From Gammaproteobacteria bacterium (lineage in GTDB: Bacteria > Pseudomonadota > Gammaproteobacteria > Pseudomonadales > Azotimanducaceae): 64,000 nt of DNA. Numbering within the stretch: the stretch's first letter is position 1; each line of letters starts with the position of its first letter. The position numbers were made by a program, and so were the translations under genes. This document shows, piece after piece, positions 56,452 to 64,000 of this stretch. The stretch is taken from assembly GCA_026707945.1 (NCBI GenBank), contig JAPOVV010000074.1, positions 1 to 64,000 of the forward strand. The letters run 5' to 3'. The notes below the pieces were generated by a model. It was not told where the DNA came from. It saw only the letters and a program-made list of their open reading frames with translations, and did not search any database.

Positions 56452-57360
56452 TCAACCACGCGGATGATGAATCGCGTGTAACGACTTTAATCGTTCGTTC
56501 GCAACGCGTGTGTAAATCTGCGTGGTAGAGAGACTTGCGTGCCCTAGCATCATTTGGACCGCTCGCAAATCAGCGCCGTGGTTAAGCAAATGTGTCGCGA
56601 ACGCGTGTCTGAGCGTATGTGGCGACAAATGCCGTTCGATCCCCGCCCTTTCTGCATAGCGTTTGATTGCATACCAAAAGGTTTGACGGGTCATCAATTG
56701 GCCACGTTTACTTGGAAACAACACATTTGTCGGAATGTTAGACAGCAACATGGGACGCGCGTTCTCTGTATAGCTCATGACCCAATTGAGCGCTTCTTCT
56801 CCAAGGGGTACGATCCTCTCCTTGTTTCCTTTACCCACGACTCTAACGATTCCCTGATTCATGTTGATGCTTTCGCGAGTAAGTTCAATCAATTCAGTCA
56901 CTCTTAAACCCGTCGCATAAAGCACTTCAAGCATCGTGCGATCCCGCCATTCGACGGCGCTTTTATCTGGATTAGGCGCGTTTAACAGCGCTTCAACTTC
57001 CCCTTCCGAAAGGTAATCTGGCAGGCGTTTCGCGAGTTTGGGACTCTCGATATTCGCGATCGGGTTGTCTGAAACCAATCCGTGCTCTAGGGCATGATTG
57101 AAGAAACCACGCAAGCTCGAGAGAAAGCGGGAACGACTACTCGACGCCTTGCCATTCACTACGTGCTCAGCGAGGTATGCCTGCAAATCCTCACGCGTGC
57201 AATCTCGAATCCGCTTCCCGAGCCACTTCTCAAAAGCCTGCAGGTCGTGGCGATAGCACTTGACCGTGTTCGAAGATAAATTTCTTTCGTACCAGATCGT
57301 ATCCAGGTACGTCTGGATATCGTCTGAAACAGTCACAGTGGCCGACTCAGGCGTGACCAC
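56452..57360 (-). CDS. xerD: Tyrosine recombinase XerD
   Basis: 302 residues from the GTG at 57360 (E. coli 298), 16 bases after the rplS stop with GACGGAG about 8 bases upstream. A longer frame overlapping rplS is rejected. XerD works with XerC at dif to resolve chromosome dimers. The N-terminal SAM-like domain contains YERNLSSNTVKCYRHDLQAF. The catalytic residues are Arg in YATGLRVTEL, Lys in VGKGNKERIVPL, His-x-x-Arg in SPHTLRHAFATHLL, His in MLGHASLSTTQ and Tyr in IYTRV. The link to dsbC and rplS supports XerD over XerC. Confidence 0.94.
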   Translation of the reverse strand: MVTPESATVTVSDDIQTYLDTIWYERNLSSNTVKCYRHDLQAFEKWLGKRIRDCTREDLQAYLAEHVVNGKASSSRSRFLSSLRGFFNHALEHGLVSDNPIANIESPKLAKRLPDYLSEGEVEALLNAPNPDKSAVEWRDRTMLEVLYATGLRVTELIELTRESINMNQGIVRVVGKGNKERIVPLGEEALNWVMSYTENARPMLLSNIPTNVLFPSKRGQLMTRQTFWYAIKRYAERAGIERHLSPHTLRHAFATHLLNHGADLRAVQMMLGHASLSTTQIYTRVANERLKSLHAIHHPRG

Positions 57361-57376
57361 GTTAGACTCCGTCGCT

Positions 57377-57775
57377 TTAGATTTTCTCTTTAATCCGCGC
57401 TGAACGACCAGATCGCTCACGCAAGTAGTAGATCTTCGCCTTGCGCACATCGCCGCGACGGTTGACCTGGATACTGTCGATCAAGGGACTATAAAGTTGA
57501 AAGGTGCGTTCGACGCCAAAGCCGTGAGATATTTTTCGCACCGTGAATGAAGAATTCAGTCCACGGTTCCGCTTGGCGATGACGACTCCTTCAAAGCGCT
57601 GGAGTCGGGTCTTCTCACCCTCGGTGATAACTACTTGCACCGCGACCGTGTCGCCGACTGAAAAGTCAGGAATCGCGGCTTTTTCCTTGCCGCCTCCTTC
57701 AACGGTCGAGCCGCGCGCGGTTAACTCGCGGAGGTGTCGTTCCTCTACCAGTTCAACGAATCCTTTCCTGCCCAT
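57377..57775 (-). CDS. rplS: 50S ribosomal protein L19
   Basis: 132 residues from the ATG at 57775, with AGAGGG 7 bases upstream. An earlier ATG at 57823 falls inside trmD. The L19 core is clear: [48 protein letters not shown] and [25 protein letters not shown]. The N-terminus is about 15 residues longer than in E. coli. L19 sits at the 30S-50S interface. It is the last gene of the rpsP-rimM-trmD-rplS row. Confidence 0.97.
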   Translation of the reverse strand: MGRKGFVELVEERHLRELTARGSTVEGGGKEKAAIPDFSVGDTVAVQVVITEGEKTRLQRFEGVVIAKRNRGLNSSFTVRKISHGFGVERTFQLYSPLIDSIQVNRRGDVRKAKIYYLRERSGRSARIKEKI

Positions 57776-57789
57776 CGCGTAGCCCTCTG

Positions 57790-58530
57790 CTAGTGTTTCT
57801 TGTTGACATGGTGCTTTAACCATGCTTTTTCAGTTGAATTGAATCGTCGGTCTGTCAGCAACTCTGGACGTCGCTGCCACGTGCGCAACAATGCTTGCTC
57901 GTGGCGCCACCTTGCGACTGCCGCGTGATCACCCGATGTCAGCACCGAAGGAACCGACTTACCGCGCCACTCACGTGGTCGCGTAAACTGCGGTCCCTCT
58001 AGTAAATTATCCCCGAATGAATCGTCATCCGCAGACTTTTCGTTACCTAACGTGCCCTTGACTAATCGTCCTATGGCATCGATAACCAACAGCACAGGTA
58101 ATTCTCCGCCCGACAACACGTAGTCGCCGACAGAAATTTCGAAATCGACGTACTCCTCAATGTAGCGTTCATCCACACCCTCGTAGCGCGCGCTGACCAA
58201 CACCATCGCGTCCAACTGCGACAGCTCGCGTACCATCGCCTGCGTGAGCGTGTTGCCTTGAGGACTGAGGTAAATCGTTTTCGGCGCTCGCGCCGGCGAC
58301 TTACTTATTGCTTCCTCCGTACATGCTGCAAGAGGTTCCGCCATCATCAGCATCCCAGGCGCACCGCCAAATGGATGATCATCAATTGATCCATAACTGT
58401 CAGTTGCGTGGTCCCGGACGTTGAACAACTCGATATCAAGTTGATCCTTTGCTACCGCTCGACCAACGACACCATCACTCAACCCTGCCGTAATCAATTG
58501 GGGCATCGCTGTTACAACACCAATCCACAT
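57790..58530 (-). CDS. trmD: tRNA (guanine-37-N1)-methyltransferase TrmD
   Basis: 246 residues (E. coli 255). TrmD methylates G37 next to the anticodon to prevent frameshifting. The SPOUT trefoil knot includes [40 protein letters not shown] and AIGRLVKG; the catalytic Asp region is near [27 protein letters not shown] in the N-terminal half is typical. It lies 8 bases after rimM. Confidence 0.97.
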   Translation of the reverse strand: MWIGVVTAMPQLITAGLSDGVVGRAVAKDQLDIELFNVRDHATDSYGSIDDHPFGGAPGMLMMAEPLAACTEEAISKSPARAPKTIYLSPQGNTLTQAMVRELSQLDAMVLVSARYEGVDERYIEEYVDFEISVGDYVLSGGELPVLLVIDAIGRLVKGTLGNEKSADDDSFGDNLLEGPQFTRPREWRGKSVPSVLTSGDHAAVARWRHEQALLRTWQRRPELLTDRRFNSTEKAWLKHHVNKKH

Positions 58531-58538
58531 GAGTCAGA

Positions 58539-59051
58539 TCATGCCATCCAATCTGCGTCCCACCGAACTATCACGTTCTCAGCTAGCGAGACGGAATCCA
58601 ACACCGGTTTAACGCACGGGATGAGGTACTCGCCTTTCTCGCCTTTGACATCAAGTACCGCCGAGGCTCCCGTTTCGATTACGTTCGATACCTTCCCAAG
58701 CGTGATGTCTTCAGTATTCACGACAACTAGACCGATTAGATCTACCCAGTAAAACTCGTCTGTCTGAAGCGGCGGCAATGCGTCTCGATGCACACCAAGC
58801 TCCAAGTTGCGCAGTTTCTCGGCAATCGTTCGATCTTCGCACCCGTTGATCCGCGCAATCAATTCTCCGCGATGGCGCTGAAATTCAACGCTTACCAAGT
58901 GTTCCCAATGCTCGTCGCCTCTTCTTCCGTAGAGCTTCTCGAATTCAAGAAGATTCGTGATTGGCTCAGTAAAAGAATGGACGTGCGTCCAACCTTTTAT
59001 GCCATATGCGGAACCGATACGTCCTACGACAACGATTCGATTAGGTTCCAA
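58539..59051 (-). CDS. rimM: Ribosome maturation factor RimM
   Basis: 170 residues (E. coli 182). RimM assists assembly of the 30S head and binds S19. VVGRIGSAYGIKGWTHVHSFTEP is the N-terminal RimM barrel, and EFYWVDLIGLVVVNTEDITLGKVSNVIETGASAVLDV is the PRC-barrel domain. EYLIPCVKPVLDSV follows near the end. It starts 3 bases after rpsP. Confidence 0.95.
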   Translation of the reverse strand: MEPNRIVVVGRIGSAYGIKGWTHVHSFTEPITNLLEFEKLYGRRGDEHWEHLVSVEFQRHRGELIARINGCEDRTIAEKLRNLELGVHRDALPPLQTDEFYWVDLIGLVVVNTEDITLGKVSNVIETGASAVLDVKGEKGEYLIPCVKPVLDSVSLAENVIVRWDADWMA

Positions 59052-59054
59052 CCG

Positions 59055-59702
59055 TTAAGCTGGTTTCTCTTCTTCTTTAGCACTTGCATCCGATTCAGAC
59101 TCAGCATCTGCGACCGATTCCGAGTCTGGTGATTCTTCTGCGGTTGCTTCAACGGTCGAATCTTCGCCTGACGCCGCTTCGGCGGAAACCTCTTCGGCTG
59201 AGGGCTCTTCGGCGGAGGTCTCTTCGGCTTCGGTTTCCGCGGCGGACTCGTCAGCTGCTTTTGCGTCGGCCGCAGGTTCCTCTACTTCAGCCTCGGCCGC
59301 GGACGCTTCATCGTCTCTTACTTCGACCGGCGCTTTCTCTGTTTCGGCCTCAGCTAGCGCTTCGTTTGCGGTTGCTCCGACGGATTCTGTCGCATCTTCT
59401 GCAACCGACTCCACAGTTTCTTCCGCTTCTTCAGCTACTTCCGCGGGACCAATCTGTTCCGCTCGCCGAGCTTCCTTGACGAGTCGCGAGACAGTCTGGG
59501 ACGTTTGTGCACCCTGACCAAGCCAGTAGTCGACGCGTGTTAGATCGATGCGTAGACGTTCTGCCTTACCTTTTGCAATCGGGTTGTAGAAACCGACACG
59601 CTCAATAAACGTACCGTCGCGACGCGCTCGCCGATCGGCGACGGTCACGTGATAGAACGGTTTGTGTATCGAGCCGTGTCTGGCAAGACGGATTACGACC
59701 AT
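59055..59702 (-). CDS. rpsP: 30S ribosomal protein S16 with long acidic C-terminal tail
   Basis: 215 residues, whereas S16 is normally about 80-90. Residues 1-80 are an ordinary S16 ([24 protein letters not shown] and [10 protein letters not shown]). From about 88 to the end the protein is almost only Ala, Glu, Asp, Ser and Thr, in irregular repeats such as [16 protein letters not shown] and VSAEA. The tail has no visible break in reading frame, and rimM follows 3 bases later. A 114-base gap to ffh holds the probable promoter. The tail's role is unknown; disorder is expected from its composition. Confidence 0.95.
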   Translation of the reverse strand: MVVIRLARHGSIHKPFYHVTVADRRARRDGTFIERVGFYNPIAKGKAERLRIDLTRVDYWLGQGAQTSQTVSRLVKEARRAEQIGPAEVAEEAEETVESVAEDATESVGATANEALAEAETEKAPVEVRDDEASAAEAEVEEPAADAKAADESAAETEAEETSAEEPSAEEVSAEAASGEDSTVEATAEESPDSESVADAESESDASAKEEEKPA

Positions 59703-59816
59703 GGAAAAAGGCTTATCACCTAGATGAGCGAGCGGCGGATTTTACTTAGGGAAAGGGTCGATTGACCACTATTTGTTAATAAAGTCGAGATCAACAACGA
59801 ATGTTGGTACGCGTTT

Positions 59817-61166
59817 TTATTTATTCTCAGCCATCATTTGTTCTAGCTGCGCCAGCATCTTGCTCGACCGGCCCATTCGGCTGAGTCGCTTTGTGGCTTT
59901 CTGCATCTGCTTGAACTTCCTGATCGTGAAGTTCACATCCTGAATTCGCGTGCCGCTCCCGGCTGCAACGCGCTTCTTGCGAGACGGTATGTTTAGCAGG
60001 TTGGGAAACGCACGTTCTTTCGCGGTCATCGAATCAATGATGATTGCGTGCTTTCGGATGACATCATCGTCCGTTTCCTTCACCTTCACATTCGGCGCAT
60101 TGGGCAGCCTCGAAAGTACGCTGGCCATGCCACCCATATCGGTCATCTGCTTGATCTGCTCGCGCATATCGTCAAATGTGAACGATGCACCCCGGAGCAT
60201 TCGTTTAACGACACGCTCGGAAGCATCAATATCGACTTTCTTTTCCGCTTCTTCAACCAATCCCAGGATGTCACCCATCCCAAGAATGCGAGACGCCAGA
60301 CGGTCAGGATGAAACAGCTCAAGCCCATCCAGACCTTCCCCGGTACCGAGAAACTTGATCGGTTTGTGAGTAATCGCCCGCACTGAAAGTGCGGCACCGC
60401 CCCGAGCATCGCCATCAGCCTTCGTCAAGACAACGCCCGTAAGCGGTAGTACACGATCGAACGTTCGAGCTGTTTTAGCAGCATCCTGGCCGGTCATTGC
60501 GTCGACGACGAACAACGTTTCAGTGGGTTGCAGACTATCGTGCAGTTGCCGGATTTCAGCCATCATTTCATCGTCGATGGCGAGGCGCCCAGCAGTATCA
60601 ACGATGAGCGTGTCGCTCTCAAGATCCTTGGCTGTAGACAGCGCGCTCTGAACAATCTTTAGAGGCTGTTGGTCAGGCGATGTCTCAATGAAATGAGCCT
60701 TCGCCGATGCCGTGAGAACGCGTAGCTGCTCAATCGCCGCAGGTCGATATACGTCCGCTGATACGGTCGCGACCCGTTGGCTCTGCTCATGCTGGAGATA
60801 TCGGGCAAGTTTGGCAACCGTAGTTGTTTTACCCGTTCCTTGCAATCCAGCCATTAAAATGACAGCTGGTTTTTTTGACGCCCTGAGCTCGAGGCTGGAA
60901 ACTTCCGTCCCCATGAGCGATACCAGCTCGTCGTGGACGAACTTCACGAACATGTCACCTGGTCGCACCGACGCGACGAACTCTCGCCCTACAGACTTCT
61001 TCCTGACGGCTTCGACGAACGGGATAACGACTTCAAGGGCAACATCAGCCTCAAGCAACGCCGTGCGGACCTCACGGATCGCTTCGGCAACGTTGTTCTC
61101 AGTAAGTCTTCGAGTACGAATACCCGAGAAGGTCTGCGTGAGTTTGGTCGTTAGATTGTCAAACAT
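59817..61166 (-). CDS. ffh: Signal recognition particle protein Ffh
   Basis: 449 residues (E. coli 453). SRP GTPase that binds signal sequences on ribosomes together with 4.5S RNA and docks with FtsY. N domain MFDNLTTKLTQTFSGIRTRRLTENNVAEAIREVR; G1 GLQGTGKTTT; then VSADVYRPAAIEQL, DTLIVDTAGR, LTKADGDARGGAALS and FLGTGEGLDGLELFHPDRLASRILGMGD. The methionine-containing M domain ends with LSRMGRSSKMLAQLEQMM. It is divergent from the cytochrome c assembly gene by 56 bases, the arrangement known from Pseudomonas. Confidence 0.98.
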   Translation of the reverse strand: MFDNLTTKLTQTFSGIRTRRLTENNVAEAIREVRTALLEADVALEVVIPFVEAVRKKSVGREFVASVRPGDMFVKFVHDELVSLMGTEVSSLELRASKKPAVILMAGLQGTGKTTTVAKLARYLQHEQSQRVATVSADVYRPAAIEQLRVLTASAKAHFIETSPDQQPLKIVQSALSTAKDLESDTLIVDTAGRLAIDDEMMAEIRQLHDSLQPTETLFVVDAMTGQDAAKTARTFDRVLPLTGVVLTKADGDARGGAALSVRAITHKPIKFLGTGEGLDGLELFHPDRLASRILGMGDILGLVEEAEKKVDIDASERVVKRMLRGASFTFDDMREQIKQMTDMGGMASVLSRLPNAPNVKVKETDDDVIRKHAIIIDSMTAKERAFPNLLNIPSRKKRVAAGSGTRIQDVNFTIRKFKQMQKATKRLSRMGRSSKMLAQLEQMMAENK

Positions 61167-61222
61167 AATCGCGCAAAGCTGCGCTGGATTTCGGCGCGTG
61201 AATTCTAATTTTTGAAAACCTA

Positions 61223-62041
61223 GTGTCGCTTAATCTCTTTTCACAGCAGATCGCACCTGACCTTTTTGGCGGCCTCGCGGCTCTGTTGTATCTGCTCTAT
61301 TTATGGCTGCAGCTGCGTTCGGAGGCGATTGAATCGTTTCCCAATCGACGCGTAGCGGCGCTAATCGCGCCGGCTATTGGTATGCACCTAATCTACACGG
61401 TATTGATCGTCAGTACCGGTTCTGGAATCATCCTTTCAATCTGGTCGAGTGCGATCGTCATGACTTTCGTCGCGATGGTCTGTACGTTCTATCTTTATCT
61501 AGTCCAAGGCTATCGCGTGTTGGCTCTTGTCACCGTGCCGCTCGCGATCATCTCACTTTTCATCGGGCTGCTCCTAACGCCAGCCGACGGAACCTTGATC
61601 GATCAGGCGACGGTTATAGCGCATGTCTTGATCAGCATGCTTACCTACGCGACATTGGGATTAGCAGCGGTTCAAGCGGCGTCCATCATCGTGCTACACC
61701 AACGACTAAAGAAGAATGATTCGACGGCGTTTGTGAAATTGATGCCTCCCCTTCAAACCGTTGAAGCCACTGCTATGCACTTGCTGTGGTTAGGTGTTTC
61801 ACTACTGACGCTGACCGTCGTTACAGGTCTGATCTTCCGTTGGGATTTCGTACAGCAAGGCAATTACGTCTTGCACATGGGGCTCGCGTTAACTTGCTGG
61901 GTACTCTATCTCGCTCTCATCTGTGGCCAGCTTTGGTTCGGATGGCGAGGACAAATATCTGCAAGGTTGTCGCTTCTCGCCTTTGCCATATTGCTCATCA
62001 GCTATTTCGGACTTCAGTTCGTATTCGGCTATGGGACCTAA
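61223..62041 (+). CDS. CcsA/YpjD-type cytochrome c assembly family membrane protein
   Basis: 272 residues with about eight hydrophobic helices. Conserved histidines in VIAHVLISMLTYATLG and a later GLIFRWDF region fit the CcsA/CcmC/YpjD haem-handling fold. In gammaproteobacteria the gene next to ffh is annotated YpjD, of unconfirmed function. The start is GTG. It lies 21 bases upstream of the CorC-type gene, the standard ypjD-corC-like order. Confidence 0.88.
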   Translation: MSLNLFSQQIAPDLFGGLAALLYLLYLWLQLRSEAIESFPNRRVAALIAPAIGMHLIYTVLIVSTGSGIILSIWSSAIVMTFVAMVCTFYLYLVQGYRVLALVTVPLAIISLFIGLLLTPADGTLIDQATVIAHVLISMLTYATLGLAAVQAASIIVLHQRLKKNDSTAFVKLMPPLQTVEATAMHLLWLGVSLLTLTVVTGLIFRWDFVQQGNYVLHMGLALTCWVLYLALICGQLWFGWRGQISARLSLLAFAILLISYFGLQFVFGYGT

Positions 62042-62062
62042 CCACTAACCAATTCAAATCAA

Positions 62063-63385
62063 ATGGAAACCTTTGTAGTACCCGCTTGGGTATTGATCCT
62101 CTCCGTATTCATTCTTCTGTTGATGAGCGCGTTCTTTGCGGGCGCCGAAACAGCGATGATGAAATTGAATGTTTATCGCATGCGAGCGCTTGTGCGCAAG
62201 CGTCACGGTGGCGCACGTCGTGCGTTCAGATTGCTTCAGCACAAAGATCGCCTGCTCGGTGTCATATTAATTGGCAATAACCTCGTAAATTACTCCGCCG
62301 CCGTCGTCGCAAACGTGGTCTTCGTCCGCTGGTTCGGAACAGAGCTCGGTGGCGTGATTACGACTGTTTCGATTACTTTCATCTTTCTCATCTTCGCTGA
62401 TATCGCCCCAAAAACGATCGGCGCTGTACGACCCGAATCGATTGCGTACCCGAGTGCGTATGTACTCCTACCACTTCAATCAATCATGAAGTACTTAGTG
62501 TCGTTTTCGAATTTCTGTGGGGCGTTCGTCGTTAAGCCATTCACACGTGGTGTTGTGGACGATGAAGATCTTTCTGAGGACGAATTGCGTCGAGTTTTCG
62601 ACCAAGCGCGCAAACTGCCTCGCAATCGCCAACTGATGATCCTAAACATTTTGAATTTAGAGGAACAGACTGTCGGTGATGTCATGCAACCCCGAGAAGC
62701 AATCTACGGTATCAACCTAAACGATTCGATGTCTGAGATTCGGGAACGCATTGCCGCGGCGGATCACACACGACTTCCGGCCTATCGCGGTACCATCAAC
62801 AATATTCAGGGCATCCTCCACATGCGGGAGGCAAATCGACTCCTCCAAGATCCCGATGCGTCTAAGGAAGATTTGGTTGCTGCACTCGAAAACACGTACT
62901 ACACACCAAGTCAAGTACCGCTTTCTCGGCTCGTCAATAACTTCAAACAGCGCAGACGACGCTTCAGCATCGCAGTTGACGAGTACGGGGTCGTTGTAGG
63001 CTTGATCACGATCGACGACATCATCGAAGAAATCGTCGGCGAATTCACGCTAAGTTCGCACGAAACAGATACTGGGGTGATCTCGCCGATCGATGAAAAC
63101 ACCTATCGTGTTACGGGAAATACTCTCTTGCACGAGTTAAACAACATCGCGCATTGGACACTTCCAGAAGATGGTCCACGAACCGTCAATGGGTGGGTAC
63201 TTGATCATTTGCGACGAGTACCTTCTGGTCAGACCTCGATTAGCATCGAGAACTACCGCGTGGAGATCATTGAAATCGTCGACAACGCCATAAAGTCTGC
63301 CACTATTACGCAGTTGCCTTTCGACGATGATTTTGGTGTCGAAGAACCTAAACAGGAGGATCACAGCGAGCAAAATCGAGAGTAG
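62063..63385 (+). CDS. HlyC/CorC family membrane protein (DUF21, CBS pair, CorC domain)
   Basis: 440 residues. The N-terminal DUF21 region has about four membrane helices (VLILSVFILLLMSAFFAGAETAMM, LLGVILIGNNLVNYSAAVVANVVF, TTVSITFIFLIFADIAPKTIGA, YVLLPLQSIMKYLVSF). Two CBS domains follow, with VGDVMQPREAIYGI and FSIAVDEYGVVVGLITIDDIIEEIVGE, and a C-terminal CorC_HlyC domain (YRVTGNTLLHELN through VNGWVLDHLRRVPSGQ). The YfjD/CorB branch is implicated in Mg2+ or Co2+ efflux. It follows the cytochrome c assembly gene by 21 bases. Confidence 0.93.
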   Translation: METFVVPAWVLILSVFILLLMSAFFAGAETAMMKLNVYRMRALVRKRHGGARRAFRLLQHKDRLLGVILIGNNLVNYSAAVVANVVFVRWFGTELGGVITTVSITFIFLIFADIAPKTIGAVRPESIAYPSAYVLLPLQSIMKYLVSFSNFCGAFVVKPFTRGVVDDEDLSEDELRRVFDQARKLPRNRQLMILNILNLEEQTVGDVMQPREAIYGINLNDSMSEIRERIAAADHTRLPAYRGTINNIQGILHMREANRLLQDPDASKEDLVAALENTYYTPSQVPLSRLVNNFKQRRRRFSIAVDEYGVVVGLITIDDIIEEIVGEFTLSSHETDTGVISPIDENTYRVTGNTLLHELNNIAHWTLPEDGPRTVNGWVLDHLRRVPSGQTSISIENYRVEIIEIVDNAIKSATITQLPFDDDFGVEEPKQEDHSEQNRE

Positions 63386-63497
63386 GTACGATGGTTCGCC
63401 GACCGTATAACCTCGTTAGAAAGTCTACTGGTGAGTAACGTGACCATACGCGACATTGACTAGTCCGTTAGATGACCTGCCGAATCACAATTTACGC

Positions 63498-64000
63498 ATG
63501 ATCCTCACACTTAGTACGCTCCCGCGGATAAACCGTGATGCGATTTCCGCAAAGATCGCAATTCTGTTGTCGATTCTGTGCCTTCAAACATTTGCGGAGT
63601 CGTCAATACCTCCGATTGACGATCGCTGCGAGATCACGAAAGCCTTTTTACCGTTCGACGAGAACGCATTCCGGCCGTGCGACGTTGAGGTGAATGAGTG
63701 CACTGAAGCACGAATGTCACGATTCAACGAAACTGAGGATCAGGCTCAAAATCAATGTTGGCGACTTCCGCTGTCCATGGATCCAGATTTCGATGGTCCC
63801 TGTCCTGCATACATGGAAGAACTGGAATCCCGCGCAACCACTGATCGTGAGTCGCTGATGCGATTGGTCTTGTTAAGGAACTATTTTTCGAGTAGGAATG
63901 AGTTCGATGCCGAGATCGATGTGTTCAAGCGGAATGAGTCGTTACAGAGCATTCGTAGCTTGCTCGAAGACGACCCAAACAATCCAGTAGCGTTAAAACT
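63498..64000 (+). CDS. Secreted cysteine-rich protein, 3' end outside window
   Basis: An ATG at 63498 opens a frame without stop to the window end (167 codons). The product begins with a signal-peptide-like stretch (SAKIAILLSILCLQTFAESS) and then contains spaced cysteines in DRCEI, RPCDVE, NECTEA, NQCW and GPCPAY, followed by a charged helical part that ends ESLQSIRSLLEDDPNNPVALK-like, reminiscent of a repeat-type helix. I do not recognise a family. It probably acts outside the cytoplasm, where the cysteines could form disulfides. Bases 63386-63497 upstream show no other gene. Confidence 0.6.
   Translation, partial: MILTLSTLPRINRDAISAKIAILLSILCLQTFAESSIPPIDDRCEITKAFLPFDENAFRPCDVEVNECTEARMSRFNETEDQAQNQCWRLPLSMDPDFDGPCPAYMEELESRATTDRESLMRLVLLRNYFSSRNEFDAEIDVFKRNESLQSIRSLLEDDPNNPVALK

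Noticed and set aside
59084-59479. 131-codon Leu/Arg-rich frame on the + strand opposite the S16 tail
   Set aside because: A compositional mirror of the Ala/Glu repeats in rpsP; no plausible protein features.

Overview
The window is a compact chromosomal stretch of roughly 50% GC from a free-living gammaproteobacterium. The assignment rests on gene order: mnmA-purB-aceA, tig-clpP-clpX-hupB-ppiD-rnhA-dnaQ, leuCDB-asd-truA-trpFBA-folC-dedD-cvpA-purF, sdhCDAB/sucAB-lpdA-sucCD and rpsP-rimM-trmD-rplS-xerD-dsbC are the arrangements known from Pseudomonas-like and marine gammaproteobacteria. NhaB, LpxH, MiaE and an all-proteobacterial gene set fit a Gram-negative host, possibly marine. I cannot name a genus. 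Many genes overlap by ATGA, several use GTG or TTG starts, and no insertion sequence, prophage or CRISPR array is visible.

Layout. 1-3784 (+): the 3' end of mnmA, then purB, a GNAT acetyltransferase and isocitrate lyase. 3976-7215: nudC (-), nhaB (+) and dnaQ (-). 7190-15239 (-): one proteostasis and tRNA block read right to left: tRNA-Pro, tRNA-Arg, tRNA-His, tig, clpP, a small double-zinc-finger gene, clpX, hupB, ppiD, rnhA, dnaQ. 15342-17300: a small membrane protein (-), then folD and lpxH (+). 17297-29950 (-): miaE, DUF1289, then the purF/cvpA/dedD/folC/trp/truA/asd/leu supercluster. 30297-32623 (+): a dihydropyrimidinase and nitrilase-type amidase pair that looks acquired. 32729-38644 (-): secreted dienelactone-hydrolase-like protein, aroC, DUF4892 protein, gpsA, htpG. 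38725-46321 (-): sucD, sucC, lpdA, sucB, sucA. 46479-52138: six accessory genes. 52241-61166 (-): sdhBADC, dsbC, xerD, rplS, trmD, rimM, rpsP, ffh. 61223-64000 (+): cytochrome c assembly protein, CorC-type protein and a truncated secreted cysteine-rich protein.

The genes mostly serve central functions: 2-oxoglutarate dehydrogenase, succinyl-CoA synthetase and succinate dehydrogenase form a TCA block with isocitrate lyase as glyoxylate bypass; leu, trp, asd and aroC make amino acids; purB, purF, folD and folC serve purine and folate metabolism; tig, clpXP, ppiD, htpG and dsbC handle protein folding and turnover.

The most unusual content lies inside familiar operons. (1) Between clpP and clpX sits an 89-residue protein made only of two tandem ClpX-type C4 zinc fingers, with no ATPase. 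(2) The rnhA product has two RNase HI domains; the second has lost three of four catalytic carboxylates but keeps the basic handle region. (3) Trigger factor is 593 residues long, with an eroded PPIase domain, a His/Asp cluster and an acidic tail ending in a short basic amphipathic segment. (4) Ribosomal protein S16 carries an acidic tail longer than its core. (5) lon, accD, fimV and hflD are each absent from places where related genomes often keep them. (6) sdh and suc are separated by an accessory block with a Coq4-like protein and an esterase that has no standard start codon.
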